A stretch of 64,000 nucleotides of DNA, taken from assembly GCA_964487505.1 (NCBI GenBank), contig CAZARD010000001.1, positions 1 to 64,000 of the forward strand, read 5' to 3'. Origin of the DNA: JAFDVJ01 sp964487505. GTDB taxonomy: Bacteria; Acidobacteriota; Blastocatellia; Pyrinomonadales; Pyrinomonadaceae. The position numbers and the translations under genes were made by a program. Below are positions 26,507-34,985 of the stretch, one piece after another. The notes beneath the pieces were generated by a model. It was not told where the DNA came from. It did not search any database and saw only the letters and a list, made by a program, of their open reading frames with translations. Numbering within the stretch: position 1 is the first letter of the stretch; each line of letters begins with the position of its first letter.

Positions 26507-26877
26507 GTAGAGTCGAAGACTGGCGCGCTGATTTGTTAGGTCGCGTTTCCAGTCCCCGCTCGTCGAACCGGACGCGCGGATTTCCCGCATCCGGCTCTCC
26601 GACTTGATTCATTGCAACGCTGTCGGCAGAGAGCCATTTCTTCCTTTGCCGATTTGGTGAACTCCGAGATCGGTAAAGATCTTGGCATAAGCAACTGGCG
26701 GGTGCCCCGCGAGGACACCTTGTGGCGTCGCTGCAAGAAGTTCCGCACCGTTTTGATCACATGGGCATTGACCGCCTGATAGCTCTTCCGTTTGCTGCCG
26801 TATTGGAAGTACCTTCCCATCCGATCAACGAGCCTGCGCGCGGCGATTGGATCGGCCCCGTCCCACCTAATTTGGGG
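26507..26877 (-). mobile_element. 5'-truncated group II intron (3' RNA domains plus maturase tail)
   Basis: On the minus strand, a decayed maturase tail ends at a TGA (26609-26611). About 10 nt on comes a 34-nt domain-V-like hairpin (26565-26598) with the AGC-type base GAGCCGGATGCGG and the return strand CGCGCGTCCGGTT. A domain-VI-like hairpin follows (26507-26562; GGGGACTGG with CCAGTCTTCG, and an A-rich side CTAACAAATC that could hold the branch adenosine). The intron would end CTCTAC at 26507. No 5' RNA domains or reverse-transcriptase core are present, so this is a dead fragment. Its 5' limit is set by where maturase similarity stops and is approximate. Confidence 0.8.
26609..26877 (-). 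pseudogene. C-terminal remnant of group II intron reverse transcriptase/maturase
   Basis: The readable frame gives ARRLVDRMGRYFQYGSKRKSYQAV and then FLQRRHKVSSRGTRQ. This matches the maturase (domain X) end of bacterial group II intron proteins, where a GWxxYFxxG motif and RKHKVxGRGTRRF are common. Around 26687-26697 the frame shifts; the other frame then continues YAKIFTDLGVHQIGKGRNG to a TGA. A TAG in frame at 26878-26880 cuts off the upstream side. It has neither a start codon in context nor the RT catalytic YADD region. Confidence 0.78.
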
Positions 26878-26941
26878 CTACTGCCGTACAAGAACGACGG
26901 AAAGACGCCGTTGCTTTTTGAAGCGAACAGAGTGCCGAGTT

Positions 26942-28345
26942 TCACGACAGTTCGATCGTCTGCTCGTATTCCGGGATGACGACGTTCCATCCGAAGCGGT
27001 CGCGGATGTGTTCGGCCATCGCGGCGGCGGCATCCGGCTCTCCGTGGGTCGTGAATACGGTCTTCGGGGCGCTCGGCAAGCCCTCGAGCCATCGGATCAC
27101 GGCCTTCCAGTCGGCGTGGGCCGAGAATCCATCGATCTTCTCGACACGACAGCGGACCGGGATCCACTGCTTCATTATTTTCACCTCTTCCTCGCCCCGG
27201 AGGATTCTCCGCCCCGTGGTTCCGGCCGCCTGGTAGCCGACGAAAATGACGATCGCGTTCGGGTCCGGCAATATCCGGAGCGCGTGGTGAAGCACGCGGC
27301 CGCCGGTCATCATACCCGACGATGAGATGATGATCCGCGCGCCGCGCATCGAGTTCAGGCTCTTTGATTCCTCGCGGGTCGACGTCGTCCGCATCCAATC
27401 CGTGCGCAGCGGGTGGACCTTTGACGCCAGGATCGACGCATATTCCTCATCGTGTTCCTCGCTCCAGCGGTTATAGATCGTGGTCGCCTGCGCGGCCATC
27501 GGCGAATCGACTATCACCGGCAGCGACGGGATGCGCTTCGCGTCCTCCATCTCACGGATCATATAAAGAAGTTCCTGGGTCCGGCCGACGGCGAACGCCG
27601 GTATCAGGATCGGCGAATTCGAACGCGCCGCTTCGTTGATGATCTCGGCAAGCTGCACGTCGGACGCGACATCGCCGTGGAGACGGTTGCCGTAGGTCGA
27701 TTCGCACATCAGAAAGTCGCACGCCGGCGGAGGGCTCGGATCCTTTACGATCGGCTGATCGTAATGCCCGAGGTCGCCCGAAAACAAAAAGCGCACGGTC
27801 GAACCGTCGTTTCGCGCGTTCGCAATCTCGACCAGCACGAGGCTCGCTCCCATAATATGCCCGGCGACCATGAAGCTCGCCTTCATTCCCTCACAAACAT
27901 CGACCGCGTTCCCGTCGTTCGCGACCGGAACCAACAATTCGAGCGCCGCGCGGGCGTCGTCCTCGTCGTACAGCGGGAGCGCCGGCGTGTGCGTCGTCAG
28001 GTTGTGGCGGTTTCGGTAGTCGGCATCCTCTTCCTGGAGCCGGGCCGAATCGGGCAGAAGGATCTTCAGCAGGTCGCAGGTCGCGCGGGACGAGAAGACC
28101 GGACCGCGGAACCCAAGCTTGACGAGCCGCGGCAGAAATCCCGTGTGATCGATATGGGCGTGCGTGATGATCACCGCGTCGATCTCTTTCGGATCGAACG
28201 GCGGATCCTGCCAGTTCCGCTCACGGAGTTCCTTTTCCCCCTGGAACAGTCCGCAATCGACAAGAATCCGCCGACCGTTGGATTCGAGGAAATACTTCGA
28301 GCCGGTCACCGAACCGACGCCGCCGTAGAATGTTATCTTCGCCAT
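26942..28345 (-). CDS. beta-CASP metallo-beta-lactamase-fold ribonuclease
   Basis: About 467 residues. A zinc-dependent nuclease of the YSH1/CPSF73-like MBL group, probably acting on RNA in the cytoplasm. The MBL core has the ligand motif ITHAHIDHTGFLPRL, FSGDLGHYDQP and HIMGASLV. The beta-CASP insert includes CESTYGNRLHG and PAFAVGRTQELLY. C-terminal RNA-specificity motifs include SSSGMMTGGRVLHH, GYQAAGTTGRRIL, DGFSAHADW and TTHGEPDA. The start at 28345 (MAKITFYGGVGSVTGSKYF) matches family N-termini; the frame is open to 28507, but that extension looks random. Confidence 0.95.
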   Translation of the reverse strand: MAKITFYGGVGSVTGSKYFLESNGRRILVDCGLFQGEKELRERNWQDPPFDPKEIDAVIITHAHIDHTGFLPRLVKLGFRGPVFSSRATCDLLKILLPDSARLQEEDADYRNRHNLTTHTPALPLYDEDDARAALELLVPVANDGNAVDVCEGMKASFMVAGHIMGASLVLVEIANARNDGSTVRFLFSGDLGHYDQPIVKDPSPPPACDFLMCESTYGNRLHGDVASDVQLAEIINEAARSNSPILIPAFAVGRTQELLYMIREMEDAKRIPSLPVIVDSPMAAQATTIYNRWSEEHDEEYASILASKVHPLRTDWMRTTSTREESKSLNSMRGARIIISSSGMMTGGRVLHHALRILPDPNAIVIFVGYQAAGTTGRRILRGEEEVKIMKQWIPVRCRVEKIDGFSAHADWKAVIRWLEGLPSAPKTVFTTHGEPDAAAAMAEHIRDRFGWNVVIPEYEQTIELS

Positions 28346-28358
28346 CTTAGAAATTGGA

Positions 28359-29630
28359 TCAATTAATGTATTCTTTCGGAAACCACAGCACCTTGCCGCG
28401 CGAACTGTTCTTGTCCTGGTCCTTGCGGATGCGGGCCGCGCGCAACAACTCGGGAGCGGTCTCGCCGTCGCGCCAAAACGTTGCCGACCCGAAGTTGAGC
28501 TCGACAAACAGCTTGTCGCCTGTCGGTTTCCGGTAAGGCTCGGTAACGAACGCCCGCGAGATCCGCTCCTTTATCTCTTCGGCGATCCGCTCGCCGGCAG
28601 TCGGGAGCACCGCTAGGAATTCGTCGCCCGCCGAGCGTGTCAGCACATCCATCTGCCGCAACTGCCGCTTGACGATCTCGGAAACGAATTCGAGGATCGC
28701 GTCGCCCACGACGTGGCCGTGCCGTGAATTAATCTCGTCAAAATTGCGTATGTCGAGCGCGAGAACCGTCAGCGGACGTTCGTCCCGGAAACGCTGCGAC
28801 TCGGCGACCTGGTTTTCAAGGACGAGAAAGAAACCGCGCTCGTTCGGAAGGTTCGTCAGACTATCGGTCAGCGCGTTCGAGACGCTACGCTCGTACGCGA
28901 AGGAACTCGAAAAAAGCGGCGCGACGCGCTCGGCGATCGCCTCCGCCAACGTCACCGAACCGCCATCGTATTTCGCCCCCTTGGCGGCGTACGCGACAAT
29001 GACACCAAAGATCTGTGTCTGTTTGAACAACGGAACGGCAATCGCCGATCCGAAATTGTCGACCAACTCTTTGGCAAAAACGCGGCGGTCGACGGCGCCG
29101 CCCGGGTCGAGCTGGCTCGAACGGCCGAGATAGGCCTTGGCCGCGAGCGACAGATCAAGATCGGTAGCCGAATCGGCGAATTTCTCGGGATTCTGGCCAA
29201 ACGCGTACTTCAACGTCAGCGAACGCGATTCGTCATCGACGAGATAGAGCACGCAGGCGGCAAAGGGCAGGATTTCGTTGATACGGCTCGCGACGAGCCG
29301 GAACATGTCGGCCGACTTCAGCGAAGCGCCGAAGAACTCGCTCGCTTCCTCGAGCGCGAAGAGCTTGCCTTCAACCGTCTCGCCGATCTGATCGCCGCCG
29401 AAAACGGAAGCAGTTGGGCGCTTCGCGCGGCCCGTTTGGACGACGACCAGCGTGACGACGTACGCGATGGCGATCGCCGAGAACACGAGCGCCTTGCCCG
29501 AAAAAGAAAAATCAAGGTTTGAGATCAGAAACGTCGCGGCAAGCGCGACGAGCGCAGGCACGGCTAACCTGACGAGATCGCGGGTGTCAGTCTTCGCGCC
29601 GCGAACCGAGGTTTTGTCTGAATTCGTCAT
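28359..29630 (-). CDS. membrane-anchored GAF-GGDEF diguanylate cyclase
   Basis: About 423 residues from the ATG at 29628-29630. Two N-terminal membrane helices (LVRLAVPALVALAATFLISN and ALVFSAIAIAYVVTLVVV) are followed by a GAF sensor domain (about 95-250; LPFAACVLYLVDDESRSL, GSAIAVPLFKQTQIFGVIVAY). A GGDEF domain follows, opening with DSLTNLPNERGFF. The active-site motif reads SAGDEF rather than GGDEF. An RxxD inhibitory site (RQMD) sits five residues before it, the usual spacing, so product feedback is likely. It probably makes c-di-GMP in response to a GAF ligand. The gene lies 13 nt upstream of the nuclease start, so the two could share a transcript. Confidence 0.88.
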   Translation of the reverse strand: MTNSDKTSVRGAKTDTRDLVRLAVPALVALAATFLISNLDFSFSGKALVFSAIAIAYVVTLVVVQTGRAKRPTASVFGGDQIGETVEGKLFALEEASEFFGASLKSADMFRLVASRINEILPFAACVLYLVDDESRSLTLKYAFGQNPEKFADSATDLDLSLAAKAYLGRSSQLDPGGAVDRRVFAKELVDNFGSAIAVPLFKQTQIFGVIVAYAAKGAKYDGGSVTLAEAIAERVAPLFSSSFAYERSVSNALTDSLTNLPNERGFFLVLENQVAESQRFRDERPLTVLALDIRNFDEINSRHGHVVGDAILEFVSEIVKRQLRQMDVLTRSAGDEFLAVLPTAGERIAEEIKERISRAFVTEPYRKPTGDKLFVELNFGSATFWRDGETAPELLRAARIRKDQDKNSSRGKVLWFPKEYIN

Positions 29631-29960
29631 CTGGATCCGGCAGTCTGAACTTGCGTGAAATGACCGCGGCCACGGGTCGCCGGCGGCAATCTGAAGATAC
29701 CGTTTGGCGGCAATTGAAGTCAATCCGGAAATGCCGGCCGCCGGAGTTAGCCAAGGTGATTTTTCGGCCGCCTGAAAAGTGAGAGATTTTTATATTTTTT
29801 TTCAAAATTTCGATTCTTTTGACAATTTTTGGGTTGACTTCGCATTTTCCACCTTTTATATTGTCGAATGTTCCGAAATAAACGATCGAGAACAACGACT
29901 GTCCTAGGGCGGTCGTAAAATTACAAAACAATCTTTGAAGAAGACAGGAGAATGTATCAA
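29631..29960. other. intergenic region between divergent genes; AT-rich, holds a promoter
   Basis: About 330 bases between the leftward GGDEF gene and the rightward small lipoprotein gene. The part from about 29780 to 29935 is notably AT-rich against the local background, with long T and A runs. The rightward promoter is listed separately. No RNA gene or further coding sequence is evident. Confidence 0.6.
29834..29862 (+). promoter_or_regulatory. sigma70-type promoter of the first small lipoprotein gene
   Basis: TTGACT, a 17-nt spacer, then TATATT: near-consensus -35 and -10 boxes at ideal spacing. The first usable ATG is 98 nt downstream of the -10, giving a leader of roughly 90 nt. The same boxes and spacing recur before the sister gene at 30454-30482. 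Confidence 0.75.
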
Positions 29961-30263
29961 ATGAAAAAAGTTATTGCTCTTTCAGCAATCCTGACGGTTG
30001 GCCTTTGGGCCGGTGCTTGTGGCGGTGACGCTCCGGCGAACAACTCGGCCAACAAGCCGGCGAACACGACGGCTCCGGCGAACACCGCGACGACGACGTC
30101 GAACACCGCGACCACGACTTCGAACACCGCGACGACCACGTCGAACACCGCGACCAAGCCGTCGAACACCGCGACGACCACGTCGAACACGGCCGACAAG
30201 AAGGATGACAAGGCTGCGAACACGGCCGACAAGAAGGACGAGAAGAAAGACGAGAAGAAGTAG
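29961..30263 (+). CDS. small Asn/Thr/Ala-repeat lipoprotein
   Basis: 100 residues from the ATG at 29961, which has AGGAG 10 nt upstream; an ATG at 29952 abuts the Shine-Dalgarno and is unlikely. The lipoprotein signal ends AGACGGD. The mature part is almost entirely low complexity: five in-frame 21-nt repeats (30081-30185) encode NTATTTS-type heptapeptides, followed by a Lys/Asp/Glu tail (DKKDDKAANTADKKDEKK). No family is recognised. Role by analogy: a structural surface or periplasmic lipoprotein. The sister gene downstream has a matching promoter and lipoprotein signal. Confidence 0.75.
   Translation: MKKVIALSAILTVGLWAGACGGDAPANNSANKPANTTAPANTATTTSNTATTTSNTATTTSNTATKPSNTATTTSNTADKKDDKAANTADKKDEKKDEKK
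30081..30185 (+). repeat. five tandem 21-nt coding repeats
   Basis: Each unit starts AACACCGCGACNA and ends TCG. Units differ at two to four positions, mostly silent or Thr-to-Lys/Pro changes. They encode NTATTTS heptapeptides within the small lipoprotein. Copy number is likely to vary between strains. Confidence 0.85.
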
Positions 30264-30289
30264 TCTTTCTTTCGACGTTGAAAAACGTG

Positions 30290-30323
30290 AACACGCTGTC
30301 TTCGGGCAGCGTGTTTTCTTTTT
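30290..30323 (+). terminator. Rho-independent terminator after first small lipoprotein gene
   Basis: AACACGCTG pairs with CAGCGTGTT around a TCTTCGGG loop, followed by TTCTTTTTG. It starts 26 nt after the stop. Confidence 0.9.
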
Positions 30324-30453
30324 GTCCGCGTGCGCCCTGCGTATGCAGCCGCAACCCTCGTGAATTTCAAAGATTAGTCTGCTCGAATCGGAATTCCCCC
30401 GCTGCTGCAATTCTTCAATCGTAAACTCGGATCTTCCAGGATACCCTCCGGCG

Positions 30454-30482
30454 TTGACTATCTCGGCCCGGCACTTTATATT
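30454..30482 (+). promoter_or_regulatory. sigma70-type promoter of the second small lipoprotein gene
   Basis: TTGACT, a 17-nt spacer, then TATATT, identical in both boxes and in spacing to the promoter at 29834-29862. Just downstream both share TTG, then TTCC or TCC, then AAA and AAA/AAC groups. This suggests duplication of the promoter with the gene, or selection for the same strength. Confidence 0.75.
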
Positions 30483-30562
30483 GCCTGTATTCCAAAACAA
30501 AACGGAATTGTTTTACCAAACTTTCGATCGATTTTTTTGCAGAAACAGGAGAGATGAAATCC

Positions 30563-30847
30563 ATGAAACGAATCTTTGGACTTACGGCGATCTTGGCGCT
30601 TGGCGCTTTTTCGTTTGCTTGCGGCGACTCGGCCGGCAATATGGCAAACAAGGCGAGCAATGCCGCTTCGAACGCGACAAACACCGCGGCCAATATCGCG
30701 AAGGAAGCGACGAACAGCGCATCGAATGCGGTCAACAGTGCATCGAACGCCGTGAATTCCGCGACCAACGCGACGAAGCAGGCGACAAACTCCGCCACCA
30801 ACGCGGTCAAGGACGCCGTCAACAAAGCGACGAACGCGATGAAGTAA
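30563..30847 (+). CDS. small Ala/Asn-rich heptad lipoprotein, Lpp/OprI-like in design
   Basis: 94 residues from the ATG at 30563, with AGGAG 11 nt upstream; the ATG at 30554 is too close to it. The signal ends GAFSFACGDS with the lipobox Cys. The mature chain is a continuous run of heptads such as SNAVNSA, SNAVNSA, TNATKQA with small residues at repeated positions, predicted to be one long helix. It ends in NAMK with a C-terminal Lys. This architecture recalls the Lpp and OprI lipoproteins of Proteobacteria, where the last Lys may be joined to peptidoglycan; there is no sequence homology to claim. Confidence 0.75.
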   Translation: MKRIFGLTAILALGAFSFACGDSAGNMANKASNAASNATNTAANIAKEATNSASNAVNSASNAVNSATNATKQATNSATNAVKDAVNKATNAMK

Positions 30848-30869
30848 GCAGATCCGCGATCTGACCGAA

Positions 30870-30902
30870 AAAAGGCCGCCCGATCCGGGGCGGCCTTTTT
30901 CC
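30870..30902. terminator. bidirectional terminator
   Basis: GGCCGCC pairs with GGCGGCC, with AAAAAA before and TTTTT after. It can therefore stop the rightward lipoprotein transcript and the leftward TPR transcript, whose stop is 31 nt to the right. Confidence 0.88.
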
Positions 30903-30932
30903 TTTGCAGCGCGGCGCGCAATCGCATCGGGC

Positions 30933-31970
30933 CTATTTCGGGAAGAAATTCAGCAGTTTTGCGGCCTTGTCCGGGTCGATGGCCCTAAGTTTTTCATACT
31001 GTGCGCGGGCAACGGGCAGATTGTTCTTAACGATGTTTATCAGCCCGATCCAATAGATCGCGTCTGAATTTCGCGGCTCGATCTCAACCGCCCTCGCGTA
31101 TCTCTTTTCGGCATCGTCGTATTTCCTCAGGAGCCGGTACGAATCACCGAGATAGAGTTGAGGAACGACCCACCCGGGCTTGGCATCGGCCGCAACCTGA
31201 TAGTACGGGATCGCTTCCGCGTATTTCCCGTTGTCGTAGTAGGCGTTTCCAATACCGACGTTCGTATCCGGGTCCTTCGGATCGATATCGAGCGCGGCCT
31301 GATACTCCCGGATGGCCGCGTCGAAGTTCTTCTTTCCGACGTAATAGGCCCCTATCTTCCGGCGTGCGCTGAGTTGATTCGGATTGACCTTGACCGCCTG
31401 CTGAAAGTACTGAACGGCTTCATCGGGGCGGTTCAGCTTTTCCAACGTCGAACCGAGATTGTTCAGCGCATCGGCGTTGCTCGGGTCCAACTGGATCGAT
31501 TTCCGATAAGCCGATTCGGCAAGCGCGAATTTTCCGGCTGCATAATAGGCGACACCCATTTCGTAATGGATCTGAGCGTTGTTCGGTTCGTACAGAAGTG
31601 CCTTGTTGTAGGCGGCAATGGCTTCTTCGTAATTCCCGGAATAATCGAGCGCGTTGCCGAGCTGGATCAGTGCGCGGACATAATCCGGTTTGAGCCGGAC
31701 CGCTTCCCGGAACGCGGCGGCTGCCTCCGCGTAGCGGCGCAACTTGTAATAACAAAGGCCAAGATTGTAGTGGCTCACCGGCACGTCGGAGCGGTACTGG
31801 TTGGCGCGTTTGAACGATTCGATCGCCTCCAGAAACTTCTGGTTTTTGAATTGTTCGAGCCCTTTGTTGAAATCCGCGTCGAAAGACTGCGCGAAAGCGT
31901 GGACGGAAAAGCAAAAAACGAGCGCCGCGAAAACAAGAACGCGCGCGGCCTTGATTGATCCAAACTTCAT
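30933..31970 (-). CDS. exported TPR-repeat protein
   Basis: 345 residues. A signal peptide (ARVLVFAALVFCFSVHAFAQ) is followed by about eight to nine tetratricopeptide repeats filling the protein, for example YNLGLCYYKLRRYAEAAAAFREAVRLKPD and NNLGSTLEKLNRPDEAVQYFQQAVKVNP. TPR solenoids bind partner proteins; the periplasmic partner is unknown. There is no catalytic domain. The gene stands alone, with a 222-nt space to the next leftward gene. Confidence 0.9.
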   Translation of the reverse strand: MKFGSIKAARVLVFAALVFCFSVHAFAQSFDADFNKGLEQFKNQKFLEAIESFKRANQYRSDVPVSHYNLGLCYYKLRRYAEAAAAFREAVRLKPDYVRALIQLGNALDYSGNYEEAIAAYNKALLYEPNNAQIHYEMGVAYYAAGKFALAESAYRKSIQLDPSNADALNNLGSTLEKLNRPDEAVQYFQQAVKVNPNQLSARRKIGAYYVGKKNFDAAIREYQAALDIDPKDPDTNVGIGNAYYDNGKYAEAIPYYQVAADAKPGWVVPQLYLGDSYRLLRKYDDAEKRYARAVEIEPRNSDAIYWIGLINIVKNNLPVARAQYEKLRAIDPDKAAKLLNFFPK

Positions 31971-32192
31971 AGATGCTTAATAGCTCCTCCAAGAGATAAT
32001 CGCACCAAAATCACAAGAAACGGCTCACCTGGGTCTGTTTTGGCGACAGAACGAGGATACGGGCAGACGAAACAGCCCGGACCCATTTGCTGAATTCGAA
32101 CGCAATTCATCAAGATCTTCGGCACGAGCCGATTCGTTCGCGACCCTCGATTCTTGTTCCCCCATCCGTTGGCGGATCCGGCGCGAAACGAA

Positions 32193-34229
32193 TCAGACAA
32201 GTTCCGCGAGCAGTTCCCCGGCGGTCGTGACGGGACGACGGCACGCGAAGTTCTCGCAGACATACGCCGCCGGTTTTCCGTCGATCGCCGATTTCCCGAC
32301 CGTCAGCGGCAATTGCAGATCTTCACCCTCGATCGGGACGACGATCTTGATCGGGAGATACTCGCGCCAAACGGCCGCCCGCAGATCGGCAGATTCGCCG
32401 GCGAGAACGATCTCGCGGCGGCGTCCGAGATGGAACTCGAGCGCCGCCAGCGTCCGGCCGAAGCCCGAAGGATACCGCTTGAACTGCGACGAGACCAGTC
32501 GCAGAACGGTGACCGCGAAGCGCTCGTATCGATCATCGCCGGTGAAAGCCGCGAGCCTCAGCAGAGCGTCGGCGGCGGCCGAATTGCCCGAAGGGGTCGC
32601 GTTGTCGAAATAATCCTTCGTTCGGACGATGAGTTCCTCGTGATCGTGGGCCGTAAAATAGAAGCCGCCGTCGGCTTCATCCCAGAACGAGGTGATCAGA
32701 TGATCGGCGAAACGCCGCGCTTCGGCCAGATACGAAGGCTCTCCCGTCACCTGGAACAGATCGATCAGGCCGCAGGCGAGATTTGCGTAATCCTCAAGAT
32801 ATGCGTCGAGTTTCGCACGGCCGTCCTTCCAAGTCCGCAGCAGTTTGCCGTCCGAGACGAGATTTGACAGCAAGAAGTCGGCGTTCCGGCGCGCGATCTC
32901 AAGATAATCGTCCCGTCCGAGGATCGCCGCAGCTTCGGCGAAGGCCGAAACCATCAGGCCGTTCCAGGCGGTCAAGACTTTCTCGTCACGGAAAGGCTTG
33001 ATCCGCATTTCGCGTTCACGAAAAAGGATCTCGCGCCCGCGCTCGAGCGCCGCCGTCAGTCGCTCTGAATCGACGCCGAGCGCGTCGACAGCTTCGGCGA
33101 GCGTGTGACGGACATTCAGGATGTTTCGGTGCTCGAAATTCCCTTCTTCGGAGACGTCGTAATAGAAGCAGAAGATGCGGGCGTCGTCGGGGCCGAGAAG
33201 AGCTTCGACCTCGGCGGGCGTCCACACGAAGAATTTCCCTTCCTCGCCCTCGCTGTCCGCATCCTGCGTCGAATAGAAACCGCCGTCGGGCCCGGTCATC
33301 TCGCGCTTGACGTAATCGAGAATCTCGACCGCGATCCGTTGATAGAACCCGTCCTTCGTGATCTGGAAAAGATGCAGATAGACGAGCGCGAGCTGCGCGT
33401 TGTCGTAGAGCATCTTCTCAAAGTGCGGAACAAGCCAGACGGAGTCGACCGCGTAACGGTGAAATCCGCCGCCGAGCTGGTCGTAGATTCCGCCGTGCGC
33501 CATCTTGAGGCACGTGTATCGGACCATCTCGAGCGCGTTCTCGTTGCCGGTGCGTTTGTAATACCTGAGAAGGAATTCGAGGCTCATCGCCGGCGGGAAT
33601 TTCGGGGCGCCGCCGAATCCGCCGTTCCGGGCGTCGAAGTAACGAACGAAATGCTGGAATGCGCTGTCGAGCTGCGCCGTTGAAAGCCCCTCGCCGGACA
33701 TTTCGGCGATCGAAAGACGGCGCATCTCGCCGATCACTTCGTTTGCCGAGAAGAGAAGCTCGTCGCGTTTTGTCGCCCAGACATCGGCGATGCTTGCCAG
33801 GACGCGCTTGAAGCTCGGCATATTGTATCGGTTCTCCGGCGGAAAATATGTCCCGCCGAAAAACGGACGCTTGTCCGGCGTCAGGAAGACGTTGAGCGGC
33901 CAGCCGCCGCTGCCGGTCGTCAGCTGGACGTAGTTCATATAGATCTTGTCGACATCGGGCCGCTCTTCCATATCGACCTTGATATTGACGAAATGCTCGT
34001 TCATCAGCGCCGCGGTCTCTTCGTCCTCGAACGATTCGTGCTCCATCACGTGACACCAATGGCACGCCGAATACCCGATCGAGACGATGACCGGCTTGTC
34101 CTCGTCCCGCGCCCTGGCGAACGCCTCTTCTCCCCAAGGATACCAGTCGACCGGATTATGCGCGTGTTGGAGCAAATAGGGCGACGATTCGTTGATCAGC
34201 TTGTTCGTATGCTTCGGACTTCCCTTCAT
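32193..34229 (-). CDS. thioredoxin-domain protein of the DUF255/YyaL (SPATA20) family
   Basis: About 678 residues from the ATG at 34227-34229, which matches family N-termini (NESSPYLLQHAHNPVDWYPWGEEAF). The N-terminal thioredoxin-like fold has the CxxC motif in SACHWCHVMEHESF, followed by NIKVDMEERPDVDKIYM and FGGTYFPPE. The C-terminal two-thirds is an (alpha/alpha)6 barrel like N-acylglucosamine epimerases (AWNGLMVSAFAEAA, DNATPSGNSAAADALLRL). The cellular role of the family is not well defined. The frame extends to 34313, but no Shine-Dalgarno supports a longer form. Confidence 0.93.
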   Translation of the reverse strand: MKGSPKHTNKLINESSPYLLQHAHNPVDWYPWGEEAFARARDEDKPVIVSIGYSACHWCHVMEHESFEDEETAALMNEHFVNIKVDMEERPDVDKIYMNYVQLTTGSGGWPLNVFLTPDKRPFFGGTYFPPENRYNMPSFKRVLASIADVWATKRDELLFSANEVIGEMRRLSIAEMSGEGLSTAQLDSAFQHFVRYFDARNGGFGGAPKFPPAMSLEFLLRYYKRTGNENALEMVRYTCLKMAHGGIYDQLGGGFHRYAVDSVWLVPHFEKMLYDNAQLALVYLHLFQITKDGFYQRIAVEILDYVKREMTGPDGGFYSTQDADSEGEEGKFFVWTPAEVEALLGPDDARIFCFYYDVSEEGNFEHRNILNVRHTLAEAVDALGVDSERLTAALERGREILFREREMRIKPFRDEKVLTAWNGLMVSAFAEAAAILGRDDYLEIARRNADFLLSNLVSDGKLLRTWKDGRAKLDAYLEDYANLACGLIDLFQVTGEPSYLAEARRFADHLITSFWDEADGGFYFTAHDHEELIVRTKDYFDNATPSGNSAAADALLRLAAFTGDDRYERFAVTVLRLVSSQFKRYPSGFGRTLAALEFHLGRRREIVLAGESADLRAAVWREYLPIKIVVPIEGEDLQLPLTVGKSAIDGKPAAYVCENFACRRPVTTAGELLAELV

Positions 34230-34409
34230 ATCGCTAAATTGTTTCACGCCGGGCGCAAACGCGCAAAGAGGGCGAGGGCTCGGAAAATAACTTCGCGCGG
34301 TGAAACCATTCAAGGCCGCGGCGCATCGAAGTTGCCATAACCAGACAGTTCCCGATCCGCCGCGATCCGCCGTTTCCGGAACATTCCCAGGATTTTTATA
34401 GGAGTTGAT

Positions 34410-34985
34410 ATGATTCGTAATTTTCTTTTCGTGTTCGCGCTCGGCGCGGCGTTTGCTTTGCCGGCATTTTCGCAGACGGTCTCGCCGTCGCGGATCGCGG
34501 TCATCAATTCGTACCAGTTCACTGACGAAAAGGTCGGGATAATCCGTTTCGTCAACGCGTTCAAGTCGGTCGATTCCGAGTTCGCCAAACCGAAGGCCGA
34601 ACTCGACGCGATGAACACGAAGCTGAACGCGCTCTCGGGCGAGATCGAGCGCCTTCGCAGCAGCAGCGCCCCCGTCCAGCCAAACAGCCTAAACGCCAAA
34701 CTGCTCGAGGCCGACCAGCTCCAACGCGATCTCAAGTTCAAGGCCGAGAGCCTGAAGGCGGATTACGAACGCCGTCAGCAACAGGTCGTCGGGCCGGTGC
34801 TGCGCGAGATCGGGACCGCGCTCGTCGATTTCGCGAAACAAAAAGGCTTCGCGCTGCTTTTTGACGTCGCCAAGGACGAGGTCGGCCTGCTGGTGGCGAT
34901 CGGCGACGAAAAGGTCGATGTGACCAACGATTTCATCGCGTTCTTCAATGCTAAACCCGCACCCGCGCCGGCGAACGCCCAGTAA
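34410..34985 (+). CDS. OmpH/Skp-like periplasmic chaperone
   Basis: 191 residues. The signal peptide FLFVFALGAAFALPAFSQ is followed by a short strand (SRIAVINSYQF), a long coiled-coil hairpin (AKPKAELDAMNTKLNALSGEIERL to EADQLQRDLKFKAESLKADYERRQQQV) and a return strand (FALLFDVAKDEVGLLVAI). The order matches Skp, which holds unfolded outer-membrane proteins. TAGGAG sits 7 nt before the ATG. A Pro/Ala tail ends the protein. It is not next to bamA or lpxD here. Confidence 0.85.
   Translation: MIRNFLFVFALGAAFALPAFSQTVSPSRIAVINSYQFTDEKVGIIRFVNAFKSVDSEFAKPKAELDAMNTKLNALSGEIERLRSSSAPVQPNSLNAKLLEADQLQRDLKFKAESLKADYERRQQQVVGPVLREIGTALVDFAKQKGFALLFDVAKDEVGLLVAIGDEKVDVTNDFIAFFNAKPAPAPANAQ

Noticed and set aside
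26052..26612. 186-codon leftward frame starting with MNQVGEPDAG
   Set aside because: Its first part is the translated 3' RNA of the group II intron and the rest is the shadow of the fourth permease. Similar spurious proteins are annotated wherever such introns occur.
30081..30185. Regular 21-nt repeats considered as a CRISPR-like array
   Set aside because: They are contiguous, have no spacers and encode an in-frame heptapeptide repeat.
29957..30500. Several frames opposite the small lipoprotein with long Ser/Arg/Val runs
   Set aside because: They are translations of the tandem repeats in other frames, with no start context.
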